Part shown: one piece after another, positions 1 to 5,748 of the stretch
Position numbering within the stretch: the first letter of the stretch is position 1
Layout of the letters: each line of letters starts with the position of its first letter
NCBI RefSeq assembly: GCF_018260405.1
Contig: NZ_JAGLBG010000108.1
Location: forward strand, 1 to 6,519
Direction of reading: 5' to 3'
Length of the DNA stretch: 6,519 nucleotides
From: Deinococcus sp.
GTDB lineage: Bacteria; Deinococcota; Deinococci; Deinococcales; Deinococcaceae
Made by a program: the position numbers and the translations under genes
Notes under the pieces: generated by a model
What the model was told of the DNA's origin: nothing
The model's input: the letters and a program-made list of their open reading frames with translations, nothing else
Database searches by the model: none

Positions 1-21
1 CAGAGGCGCCCGGAGAAATGC

Positions 22-47
22 AAAAACCGCCTCCATCTTGGAAGCGG
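22..47 (-). terminator. Intrinsic terminator of the nitroreductase gene
   Basis: Read on the minus strand, an 8-bp stem (CCGCTTCC pairing with GGAGGCGG, one T-G wobble) closes a 5-nt AAGAT loop and runs straight into TTTTTG and then CATTT. It lies 31 nt past the nitroreductase stop codon, so that gene is probably transcribed alone on this side. Confidence 0.8.
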
Positions 48-77
48 CCCTGTTCTGGAGAAAGCTGTAGAAGCGGA

Positions 78-698
78 TTACATGAACTTGGTAATGCGCT
101 CGACGCTGTGACGGTGGTGGGGGAAGCCTTCTTCAGCGCGGTGGCCGATGGGCAAGATGCCAGCGAACTGCACGTGTTCAGGCAGACCAAGCAGTTCACG
201 GACCTTTTCCGGCTGGAACCCAAGCATGGGGTTGGTATCGTAGCCGAGGCCACGGGCAGCGAGCATCAGGAACCCGAACGTGATGTTGGCCTGGGCCAGT
301 CCCCACTGCCCGCGCTGGGCCACGTCCTGGTTCATGAAGTTCTGGCGTAGACCCTCGGCACGGGCCTTGATCTGGTCGGCTCCCATGCCAGGATGCACGG
401 TTTCTTCGACATTGCCCAGGAAGTCTTCCATGTCGCTGTAGACCACGATCACGGCGGGCGCGTTGCTCACCTGCTGCTGGTTGTAGGACGCTTCCATCAG
501 TTTGTCTTTCAGCGCCTTGTCCTGCACCACCACAAAGCGGGTCGGTTGCACATTGTTGGCAGTCGGCGCGAGGCTCGCCAGACGCAGGATTTCGTGCAGG
601 TCGCCCTGATTCATGGGTTCCTGAACATACTTGCGAATGCTCCGGCGGGTTTCGATGGCTTCGGTAACGCTGGCGGGTCTGTTGATGGTCGTAGTCAT
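78..698 (-). CDS. Nitroreductase family protein (FMN-dependent NAD(P)H oxidoreductase)
   Basis: A 206-residue flavoenzyme of the nitroreductase superfamily. Members are cytoplasmic homodimers that bind FMN and reduce quinones, nitro-compounds or other electrophiles with NAD(P)H; the substrate here cannot be read from sequence. Visible family marks are the phosphate-binding ETRRSIRKY near residues 16-24 (R18, R19, S20), ANNVQPTRFVVV at 47-58, and the C-terminal pattern GLGYDTNPMLGF with LGLPEHVQFAGILPIGH around 151-186. Length is normal. A TTG at 716 and an ATG at 704 lie in frame upstream, but I prefer the ATG at 698: a strong promoter has its -10 box at 706-711, putting the predicted transcript start at about 699, so a leaderless mRNA would begin at this ATG, and no Shine-Dalgarno sequence precedes the other candidates. 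The neighbouring divergent HxlR regulator suggests control by electrophile or oxidative stress (inference from context). Confidence 0.9.
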   Translation of the reverse strand: MTTTINRPASVTEAIETRRSIRKYVQEPMNQGDLHEILRLASLAPTANNVQPTRFVVVQDKALKDKLMEASYNQQQVSNAPAVIVVYSDMEDFLGNVEETVHPGMGADQIKARAEGLRQNFMNQDVAQRGQWGLAQANITFGFLMLAARGLGYDTNPMLGFQPEKVRELLGLPEHVQFAGILPIGHRAEEGFPHHRHSVERITKFM

Positions 699-734
699 GC
701 CCATAACACTAGGCAATCTAGTTTAAAAAGTCAA
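699..734 (-). promoter_or_regulatory. Sigma-70-type promoter of the nitroreductase gene, predicted leaderless
   Basis: On the minus strand TTGACT (729-734) is separated by exactly 17 bp from TAGTGT (706-711). The expected transcription start, near 699, coincides with the ATG at 698. Both hexamers and the spacing are close to consensus, and this promoter decides the choice of start codon. Confidence 0.75.
708..722. promoter_or_regulatory. Candidate operator: palindrome over the nitroreductase -10 box
   Basis: ACTAG-GCAAT-CTAGT is a perfect 5-bp inverted repeat with a 5-nt centre. Its left arm overlaps the -10 hexamer at 706-711. A dimeric HxlR/MarR-fold repressor bound here would block the nitroreductase promoter. 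The divergent regulator is the obvious candidate, but the link is inferred from position only. Confidence 0.45.
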
Positions 735-752
735 GTGATGTAATCCATGTCC

Positions 753-788
753 TGATTTAATTGTGTTGGGGGGTGTAGAGTGCCGGGT
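753..788 (+). promoter_or_regulatory. Promoter region of the HxlR regulator, two competing models
   Basis: Model one: TAGAGT at 776-781 acts as -10, 7 nt before the ATG at 789. This is the same layout as the nitroreductase gene and gives a leaderless mRNA. Model two: an extended -10 (TGATTTAAT, 753-761) gives a short leader whose G-run at 768-773 would serve a GTG start at 780. Neither has a good -35 box. Confidence 0.4.
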
Positions 789-1130
789 ATGACAACTGAT
801 CAGCCCAGCTTTTGCCCGGTTTACCAGGCCATTGGGGTGTTGCAAGAAAAGTGGGTTTTGCATATTGTGCGCTCTCTGCTAGACGGCGAAAAAGGCTTTA
901 ACGAACTGGCCCGTGCCGTAGGCGGCTGCAATAGTGCCACGTTGACCCAGCGCCTAGAACACCTTGAAACGCTCGACATCATTCACAAGCGCACTGAAGA
1001 TACTCACGGCAAACTGGCCCGCAGCATCTACAGTCTTAGTCCTGCGGGACTTGAACTTCAGACTGTTATTGACGCCATTGACACCTGGGGACGCGCTCAC
1101 CTGAAATTCGCAGTGCAGAAGACCGCCTGA
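789..1130 (+). CDS. HxlR/DUF24-family winged-helix transcriptional regulator
   Basis: A 113-residue (116 if the GTG at 780 is used) one-domain regulator of the HxlR branch of the MarR superfamily. These are dimeric cytoplasmic DNA-binding proteins. The N-terminal signature FCPVYQAIGVLQEKWVLHIV carries the conserved Cys-Pro and Lys-Trp. It is followed by the DGEKGFNELA turn and the recognition-helix segment NSATLTQRLEHLE, then a wing rich in charged residues. Cys9 (ATG numbering) is at the position used for redox or electrophile sensing in YodB, HypR and QorR. A second Cys47 lies just before the recognition helix, in a GGC turn. The gene is divergent from the nitroreductase with under 100 bp between them, so autoregulation plus control of that gene is likely. 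Start choice is open: GTG at 780 has a G-run 6 nt upstream, while ATG at 789 sits 7 nt behind a TAGAGT hexamer, which I favour slightly. No convincing terminator was seen in 1131-1281. Confidence 0.88.
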   Translation: MTTDQPSFCPVYQAIGVLQEKWVLHIVRSLLDGEKGFNELARAVGGCNSATLTQRLEHLETLDIIHKRTEDTHGKLARSIYSLSPAGLELQTVIDAIDTWGRAHLKFAVQKTA

Positions 1131-1281
1131 CCGTACTGTTCAGCCAGAGCGAGTGCGAGCAAGCCGGATTTCGGTCGTGAAGTTGGCGACTCGGTGTATT
1201 GGCGAGCTGTTAACGAATCCATTGCGCCACAGTCTGGAAGGCCGCCGCCTGCGGGGTCTAGAAGCGCAGAGCCGGAACCCT

Positions 1282-2994
1282 CTAGTCCAAGTTCTTAACT
1301 TCCTGCTGCAACTCTTCCAGGCGACCCCGCAACTCAGCAGCGCGGACAGCGGCGTCGTTCAAGCGGGCCTGTTCTTGCTGGGTAAACCGGGTATACGGGC
1401 TGATCGCGTCGTTCAGACGGCTGTCGGCCCGCTGCTGCTCGCGTTCGTATTCGCGGCGCACGATCTGTTCTAGGGCCGCTCGCAGGTCGCCGATCTTCTG
1501 GCGCAGCTGCCGGTGCGCCTGCAAGCGCTTGTTGGGCAGTACGAATAGCCCCAGGCTGCCCAGCGCTAGCCCGATCACGACGCCGCCCGTGAAGTCAAGC
1601 ACCGTGGCCCCAATCACCGCGCCGATGCTCAGGCCGCCCAGCAGCCCGCCCGCCAGCCCGCCGATGGCCCCCAGCATGGCGCTCTCGGCGTCTTTGGAGA
1701 GCTGGCGCCCCAGTTCCTGCTCGGTGGTCGCCGCCAGGTGGTCGCGGGCGCTGCCGCCGATGCCCTCGAGCAGCGCGGCGCGGTCATACGAAAAGCGGGT
1801 GCGGGCCACCTGCGCGTCGCCGCTGGGCTGACGGCGGATCAAGAACGCCTGGACGTCCTCCCAGAAGTGCAGATTAGACTCGACGAAGCGGTCGATCATG
1901 CTGCCGAACTGCCGGTCGAGGGCTTCGGGCAGGTCACCCACCGCCTCACGCCGGAACGTTTCTTCCAGTTCCCGGCTGTTCATCAGGCTGCGTAGGTTGC
2001 GAAACTGTAATTTTTCGTCAATGAACTTGTCGGCCCGCACTTCAAATTCCGACAGCAGACGCCCCACGCGGTTAAGCTGCCCGTCGAGTTCGCCCAGCAT
2101 GGTTGCGCGGTGGTGTTCGCTCTGGGCTTCGAGGTCTTGTAGCACCCGCAAATCCTCGGTCAGGGTGGTGCGTGCCGCGCTGGCCCGCGCTTCCTCACCG
2201 CCCAGCAACTCTGCCGCCGTATTCAGCGGCGAACTGAGTTTGAGGCGGGTGCGCTCGGTCTCGGAAAGCCGCGCCGAGAGCAGCAGCCGCAGCGCCCCAA
2301 AGCCCGGATCGCCGCCCTGCTGGGCCTTACGCTGTTCGGCCCGCGCACTGACCAGTGCCACGGGCGGCGTCAAGCCCAGCACGCCCCGCGCCCCGGCCTG
2401 CACGAACTCTTTGACCTGCTCGCGCTGTTCGGGCGTTTCGAGCAGGTCGGCCTTGTTGACCACCATGATCACGCTGCGGCCCCAGCGGGCGGCCAGGCTC
2501 AGGAACTGCCGCTCGGACTCGGTGAAGGGACGGTCGGCACTGGTCAGAAACAGCACCAGGTCGGCACGCGGCAAAAAGCCCTCGGTCAGCGCCTGATGCT
2601 GGCGGATAATGGCGTTGGTGCCGGGCGTATCGACCAGTGCCACCCCCTCCAGACTGGGCAGCGGGTAGGTCAGGCGGCTCACGAAAGGGTCACGGGTCGG
2701 CTCCATCTGGCCGGGCGTGTCGCCATGCACCAGCACGTAAATCCGGTCGGTGGTCGGCGTAACACCCTCGGGCAGCACCTTTGCGCCTAGCAGCGCGTTC
2801 ACGAAACTGCTCTTACCCGCGTTGAATTCGCCCACCACCACCAGCAGAAAAGTCTCGTCGAGGGTCGCCATGGCGGTACGGGCGTGCTCGACCACCTCGG
2901 GCGGCGCCCCCTGAAGCTCCAGAAAAGCCTGAAGGTCGGAGAGCAGCGACCGCTCACGCGAAAGCAGATCCTGGGTGCGGGAGGAAACGAGCAT
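1282..2994 (-). CDS. Dynamin-like large GTPase (bacterial dynamin-like protein)
   Basis: A 570-residue protein with an N-terminal dynamin-type GTPase domain. The P-loop GEFNAGKSS spans about 55-63, the TPTT switch-I threonines are near 79-82, VDTPG is at 121-125, NKAD at 180-183, and a VSA segment at 215-217. The middle (about 270-440) is highly charged and helical, as expected for a dynamin stalk or coiled coil. Residues 438-486 are an alanine/glycine-rich hydrophobic stretch, likely two membrane-inserting helices forming a paddle or transmembrane hairpin. A long charged helix closes the protein (about 490-570). Known bacterial dynamins bind and tubulate or fuse membranes and help cells survive envelope stress; this protein probably acts on the inner face of the cell membrane. 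Unlike DynA of Bacillus it has a single GTPase module, and no partner dynamin gene is adjacent. Start: ATG at 2994, with TAGTCT ending 6 nt upstream; GAGG lies too close to act as a normal Shine-Dalgarno. Confidence 0.88.
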   Translation of the reverse strand: MLVSSRTQDLLSRERSLLSDLQAFLELQGAPPEVVEHARTAMATLDETFLLVVVGEFNAGKSSFVNALLGAKVLPEGVTPTTDRIYVLVHGDTPGQMEPTRDPFVSRLTYPLPSLEGVALVDTPGTNAIIRQHQALTEGFLPRADLVLFLTSADRPFTESERQFLSLAARWGRSVIMVVNKADLLETPEQREQVKEFVQAGARGVLGLTPPVALVSARAEQRKAQQGGDPGFGALRLLLSARLSETERTRLKLSSPLNTAAELLGGEEARASAARTTLTEDLRVLQDLEAQSEHHRATMLGELDGQLNRVGRLLSEFEVRADKFIDEKLQFRNLRSLMNSRELEETFRREAVGDLPEALDRQFGSMIDRFVESNLHFWEDVQAFLIRRQPSGDAQVARTRFSYDRAALLEGIGGSARDHLAATTEQELGRQLSKDAESAMLGAIGGLAGGLLGGLSIGAVIGATVLDFTGGVVIGLALGSLGLFVLPNKRLQAHRQLRQKIGDLRAALEQIVRREYEREQQRADSRLNDAISPYTRFTQQEQARLNDAAVRAAELRGRLEELQQEVKNLD

Positions 2995-3006
2995 GGCCTC
3001 AGACTA
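2995..3006 (-). promoter_or_regulatory. Predicted -10 box of the dynamin-like gene
   Basis: Minus-strand TAGTCT (3001-3006) ends 6 nt before the ATG, which puts the transcript start at or next to the start codon. No consensus -35 box is visible, so this call rests on the -10 match and spacing alone. Confidence 0.4.
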
Positions 3007-3017
3007 GCGCCCGCGTC

Positions 3018-3028
3018 TAAACTGCCGT
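3018..3028 (+). promoter_or_regulatory. Predicted -10 box of the phosphorylase gene
   Basis: TAAACT at 3018-3023 ends 5 nt before the ATG at 3029. No Shine-Dalgarno precedes that ATG, consistent with a leaderless mRNA. The two opposed -10 boxes lie only 11 bp apart, so polymerases on the two genes should interfere with each other. Confidence 0.4.
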
Positions 3029-4336
3029 ATGACTCTCAGTCTTCACACTCCCGACCTGATCCAGAAAAAACGCGACGGGGGCACCCACACCCGCGCCGAG
3101 CTGGAAGCTCTTGTGCTGGGCTTTACCAACGGTCACGTGCCCGACTATCAGGTCAGCGCGTGGCTCATGGCGGTGTTTCTAAAAGGTATGACCCTCCAGG
3201 AAACCGCCGACCTAACCCTGGTTATGGCCGGAAGCGGCGAGCAGATGAACCTGGGCAACCTGCCGCGCACCGTAGACAAGCACAGCACCGGCGGCGTGGG
3301 CGACAAGACCAGCCTGATCCTGACGCCAATGCTGGCGGCGCTGGGCCTGACGGTCGCCAAGATGAGCGGGCGTGGGCTGGCGCACACTGGGGGCACCATT
3401 GACAAGCTCGAAAGCATTCCAGGCTGGACGGCGGAGCTTTCCGAGGCACAGTTTCTGAAACAGGCCCGTGAAGTGGGCCTCGCCCTGGTCGGACAAAGCA
3501 AGAATCTCGCGCCCGCCGACGGCAAACTGTATGCCCTGCGTGACGTGACCGCCACCGTTAACAGCCTGCCGCTAATCGCCAGCAGCATCATGAGTAAGAA
3601 ACTGGCTTCCGGGGCGCATACCATCGTGCTCGACGTGAAAGTCGGGGCGGGGGCCTTCATGGGTACGCTGGGCGCCGGGCGCGAACTGGCCCGCGCAATG
3701 GTAGATATCGGCACGCACGCCGGGCGGCAGATCCGCGCCGTGCTGACCGACATGGACACCCCGCTGGGCCGCATGGCGGGCAACAGTCTGGAAGTGCTGG
3801 AGGCGCTGGACACCCTGCGCGGTCACGGCCCCGCCGACCTGACCGAACTGTGCGTGGCGCTGGCCGCCGAGGCCCTGAGCGCCTACGGTGAAGACCCCGC
3901 CCAGGCCGAAGCCCGCGCCCGGCAGACCCTGGCAGACGGCCACGCCCTGCACAAGTTCCGCGAATTCGTGGCTGCCCAGGGCGGCGACGCGGGCTACGTG
4001 GACGACCCGGCCAGATTCGATGTGGCCCCTGACCGCGCCGAGATCACCGCGCCCGAAGCGGGCTACCTTCAGCGCATCGACGCCCTGAGCGTGGGCCGCG
4101 CCGTGCTGGTGTTAGGCGGCGGGCGCGAACGCAAGGGCGAGGCCATAGATCACGGCGTTGGGGTCGAACTGCTTAAAAAGCCGGGCGACGCCGTGCAGTC
4201 TGGGGAAGCGGTCATGCGCCTCTATCACCGTGGCGGGCGCGGCCTGGAGCGGGCGCTAGAGCTTTTGCGCGGTGGCCTGGGGTTTGGCCCGGCGCAGCCC
4301 GCCGCCCAGCCACTGATTCTGGACCGGGTGAACTGA
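3029..4336 (+). CDS. pdp: Pyrimidine-nucleoside phosphorylase (thymidine phosphorylase family)
   Basis: A complete 435-residue enzyme of the nucleoside phosphorylase II family. It cleaves thymidine or uridine with phosphate to the free base plus (deoxy)ribose 1-phosphate, in pyrimidine salvage in the cytoplasm. The phosphate-binding DKHSTGGVGDK is at 83-93 and the family signature SGRGLAHTGGTIDKLE at 113-128. YALRDVTATVNS is at 168-179 and ASSIMSKK at 184-191. Residues His85, Arg171, Ser186 and Lys190 fall at the same numbers as the catalytic residues of E. coli DeoA, so the active site is intact. Lys111 stands where E. coli thymidine phosphorylase has Met111 and the Bacillus-type enzyme has Lys (Lys108). 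This favours the broad pyrimidine-nucleoside enzyme over strict DeoA. The C-terminal third (about 335-435) is the biotinyl/lipoyl-like alpha/beta domain normal for the family. It is divergent from the dynamin gene and stands alone; no other deo or salvage gene is in view. Confidence 0.93.
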   Translation: MTLSLHTPDLIQKKRDGGTHTRAELEALVLGFTNGHVPDYQVSAWLMAVFLKGMTLQETADLTLVMAGSGEQMNLGNLPRTVDKHSTGGVGDKTSLILTPMLAALGLTVAKMSGRGLAHTGGTIDKLESIPGWTAELSEAQFLKQAREVGLALVGQSKNLAPADGKLYALRDVTATVNSLPLIASSIMSKKLASGAHTIVLDVKVGAGAFMGTLGAGRELARAMVDIGTHAGRQIRAVLTDMDTPLGRMAGNSLEVLEALDTLRGHGPADLTELCVALAAEALSAYGEDPAQAEARARQTLADGHALHKFREFVAAQGGDAGYVDDPARFDVAPDRAEITAPEAGYLQRIDALSVGRAVLVLGGGRERKGEAIDHGVGVELLKKPGDAVQSGEAVMRLYHRGGRGLERALELLRGGLGFGPAQPAAQPLILDRVN

Positions 4337-4349
4337 GCGGCCCAGCCGC
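4337..4349 (+). terminator. GC-rich hairpin just past the phosphorylase stop, weak terminator candidate
   Basis: GCGGC and GCCGC form a 5-bp stem around a 3-nt CCA loop, starting directly after the TGA stop. No U-run follows, so it is at best a weak or pause-type terminator. A 9-bp direct repeat, GCCTGCGCC, follows at 4348-4356 and 4364-4372. Confidence 0.25.
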
Positions 4350-4369
4350 CTGCGCCTCCGAACGCCTGC

Positions 4370-4379
4370 GCCGAAATGC
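4370..4379. repeat. Left copy of the 10-bp target-site duplication
   Basis: GCCGAAATGC, identical to 4544-4553 and in the same orientation, lies immediately outside the left terminal inverted repeat of the small element. The identity stops exactly at the tenth base on both sides. Confidence 0.8.
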
Positions 4380-4397
4380 CAGGGCAACCGCAAAGTC
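4380..4397 (+). repeat. Left terminal inverted repeat of the MITE
   Basis: CAGGGCAACCGCAAAGTC is the exact reverse complement of 4526-4543. The match is 20 bp if the GC dinucleotides shared with the target duplication are counted. The next inward base (C4398 against C4525) breaks the pairing. Confidence 0.85.
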
Positions 4398-4474
4398 CCT
4401 CAAATGTAAAGTGAAACTTTTCGTTTGAAAATCACGCTTCGCCATGCCGAGAGTATTTGGCCGATGGATACAGT

Positions 4475-4501
4475 AAAAATAGCCAGCCTGCTTACTGGCT
4501 A
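4475..4501 (-). terminator. Terminator-like hairpin inside the MITE
   Basis: On the minus strand, TAGCCAG and CTGGCTA form a 7-bp stem with an 8-nt loop, followed directly by TTTTTA. It faces leftward, so it could stop transcripts that come through the tRNA region toward the phosphorylase. A competing fold pairs CAGTA (4471-4475) with TACTG (4493-4497). Confidence 0.5.
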
Positions 4502-4525
4502 CTTATCAAATGTTATGCAGTCTCC

Positions 4526-4543
4526 GACTTTGCGGTTGCCCTG
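4526..4543 (-). repeat. Right terminal inverted repeat of the MITE
   Basis: GACTTTGCGGTTGCCCTG mirrors the left terminus without a mismatch. Perfect ends imply recent insertion or maintained mobility. Confidence 0.85.
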
Positions 4544-4553
4544 GCCGAAATGC
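4544..4553. repeat. Right copy of the 10-bp target-site duplication
   Basis: GCCGAAATGC lies directly between the right inverted repeat and the TTGACA box of the tRNA promoter. This copy probably marks the original promoter context, with the left copy being the duplicate moved away. Confidence 0.8.
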
Positions 4554-4582
4554 TTGACAGAAAGCTGGCGCCCTGTTAATCT
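4554..4582 (+). promoter_or_regulatory. Strong sigma-70-type promoter of tRNA-Ala
   Basis: TTGACA (4554-4559), a 17-bp spacer, then TAATCT (4577-4582). The expected start is near 4588-4589, giving about 29 nt of 5' leader before the mature tRNA. The -35 box is a perfect consensus match, as expected for a stable-RNA gene. Confidence 0.8.
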
Positions 4583-4617
4583 GGCTAAGCCTTGAAAAGA
4601 GGCGCAAGCGAAGAAGT

Positions 4618-4693
<76 letters not shown>

Positions 4694-4695
4694 AC

Positions 4696-4730
4696 AAGGA
4701 CACTGTCGAGCACAGTGTCCTTCTTTCATT
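4696..4730 (+). terminator. Intrinsic terminator of tRNA-Ala, possibly bidirectional
   Basis: An 11-bp perfect stem, AAGGACACTGT pairing with ACAGTGTCCTT, with a CGAGC loop begins 3 nt after the CCA and is followed by CTTTCATT. On the minus strand the same hairpin sits just beyond the primase stop and is followed by GTTGG, a weaker tail, so it may serve both transcripts. Confidence 0.85.
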
Positions 4731-5748
4731 TGTAGCTTAGGTACGCGCATTGGACGCCTTTCTGGTTTGTGAGTAGGAGTACGTCCTTGCCCGTTTCGGT
4801 GTAGGGGCTGCTCATACGTCCGTCGCCTTCAGCCCTATAGCCTCGCCCCAGCAGGTATTGGTCGGTGTGATGCCGATTGTTGTACCAGTCAATCAGCCCT
4901 CGCTCCTGCTGAGTTGGATGCTTCGAGGACTGTTCTGGCGCGGCTTCTTCAACGGCTGGCGCTTTGATGCTCTGGCCTTCGTTGATAAGTTCCGCCACCA
5001 GTTCTTCAACAAGGCAGTCGTCCGATTCATGCCAGAGTTCAGTCTTGAGAGGACGCTCCGGATTCTTGACGTTGTAGGTGTTCTGTACTCGCAGGACGCG
5101 CCCAGAGTTGTAGACCTTCGGGTCAGCACCGAACTCAGTGAAACGCCCTACCAATGCACGGTTAGCGGCTTCGGTTTCCTCCTTTGTCAGGAAACGAGGA
5201 GCGCGGAAGTATGCCTGCAAACCATGACCGGAGTACAGCACTGCCACCGGAATCAGGCTCTGGGCGCGGCTTTTCGTCATGAAGGCGTGGTACTGCGAGG
5301 CCACCAGCGTCTTGACTTCATCGGCGGGGATATGCTTGAGGTCTTCGCCGTCTGGTGCCTCGTGGCGCTCCTTGGCGTCCATGTCCAGCCACAGCAGGTC
5401 GGTGGGTTTAGTAGGCGGGTCAGTGTTAGCTGTATTGACCTTCTCCTCCCGCAGGGCCACGCCACAGAAGGCGTTGGTGTCTGGGCTGGATAAGAAGGAG
5501 TCGCCGTCTTTCTCGTCCGTGTTGAGTGGGTGAGGCAGACTGGTTAGCTTTGTGCCTTTACCAAGTGTGAGAATGTACACCCAGCCTTCTTGTTGACCGA
5601 AAAGGAGCTTGAACCAGTTCCACTGACTGATTTCGATGGAGGCAGGAATGTTGCTCTTGGTGGACGGGGTATGTACGGGCTGCGCGAGGACGAGTACGCT
5701 CTGGTCGTGACCCTGTTCCCCGATACTGCTAGTGTCGGGGGCTTTCAT
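4726..5748 (-). CDS. Archaeo-eukaryotic-type primase (Prim-Pol/RepB-like), probably C-terminally truncated
   Basis: A 340-residue protein with the motifs of archaeo-eukaryotic primase-superfamily enzymes found on plasmids, phages and satellites. Motif I is LLWLDMD at about 118-124 (metal-binding Asp122 and Asp124). The nucleotide-binding SGHG is at 173-176 in LYSGHGLQAYFRAP. Downstream, DPKVYNSGRVLRVQNTYNVKNPE (209-231) carries the paired arginines (217, 220) and the Asn-x-Lys typical of the group. Such enzymes start or copy DNA during replication of the element. Residues 287-340 look like the linker region (Trp-Tyr-Asn, then LLGRGYRAEGDGR) that in longer relatives leads into a helicase part. 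Here the protein stops, and the stop codon lies 3 nt from the tRNA terminator stem. Truncation by recombination at the tRNA is therefore likely, though a natural stand-alone primase is possible. The start overlaps the HTH gene by ATGA, and GAGG lies 9 nt upstream, inside that gene, so translation is probably coupled. Confidence 0.75.
   Translation of the reverse strand: MKAPDTSSIGEQGHDQSVLVLAQPVHTPSTKSNIPASIEISQWNWFKLLFGQQEGWVYILTLGKGTKLTSLPHPLNTDEKDGDSFLSSPDTNAFCGVALREEKVNTANTDPPTKPTDLLWLDMDAKERHEAPDGEDLKHIPADEVKTLVASQYHAFMTKSRAQSLIPVAVLYSGHGLQAYFRAPRFLTKEETEAANRALVGRFTEFGADPKVYNSGRVLRVQNTYNVKNPERPLKTELWHESDDCLVEELVAELINEGQSIKAPAVEEAAPEQSSKHPTQQERGLIDWYNNRHHTDQYLLGRGYRAEGDGRMSSPYTETGKDVLLLTNQKGVQCAYLSYK

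Larger units (their letters stand above)
4380..4543. mobile_element. MITE-like non-autonomous transposable element, 164 bp
   Basis: The segment begins and ends with a perfect 18-bp inverted repeat (4380-4397 and 4526-4543, starting CAGGG). It is flanked on both sides by the same 10-bp sequence GCCGAAATGC. Together these are the two hallmarks of a transposed element. The interior is clearly more AT-rich than the flanking phosphorylase gene, encodes no plausible protein, and holds a CAAATGT direct repeat (4401-4407 and 4507-4513) plus a hairpin with a T-run on the minus strand. Such a size and structure fit a MITE mobilised in trans by a full-length insertion sequence with the same ends. Terminal CA and a duplication of about 10 bp resemble what is described for the IS4Sa group of the IS4 family; that assignment is tentative and from memory. 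An internally deleted IS is the alternative. The insertion lies directly upstream of the tRNA-Ala promoter without breaking it. Confidence 0.8.

Noticed and set aside
1193..1218. Repeated TTGGCGA spaced 16 bp between the HxlR and dynamin genes
   Set aside because: Only two imperfect copies with no promoter or palindrome context.
1898..2596. Long plus-strand ORF of 232 codons across the dynamin gene
   Set aside because: Serine/arginine-rich antisense shadow of a GC-rich gene; the opposite strand has clear GTPase motifs.
4348..4372. 9-bp direct repeat GCCTGCGCC with 16-bp period
   Set aside because: Short and GC-rich, ending in the target site itself; most likely chance in this composition.
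4212..4445. Minus-strand ORF of 77 codons that begins inside the MITE with MAKRDFQTKSFTLHLRDF
   Set aside because: It reads outward through the inverted repeat into the antisense of the phosphorylase, has arginine-rich shadow composition after the repeat, and no ribosome binding site. At most its first 20 codons could be a relic of a transposase 3' end.
4858..5493. Plus-strand ORF of 211 codons opposite the primase
   Set aside because: The minus strand carries the conserved primase motifs in order; the plus frame has no recognisable domain or ribosome binding site.
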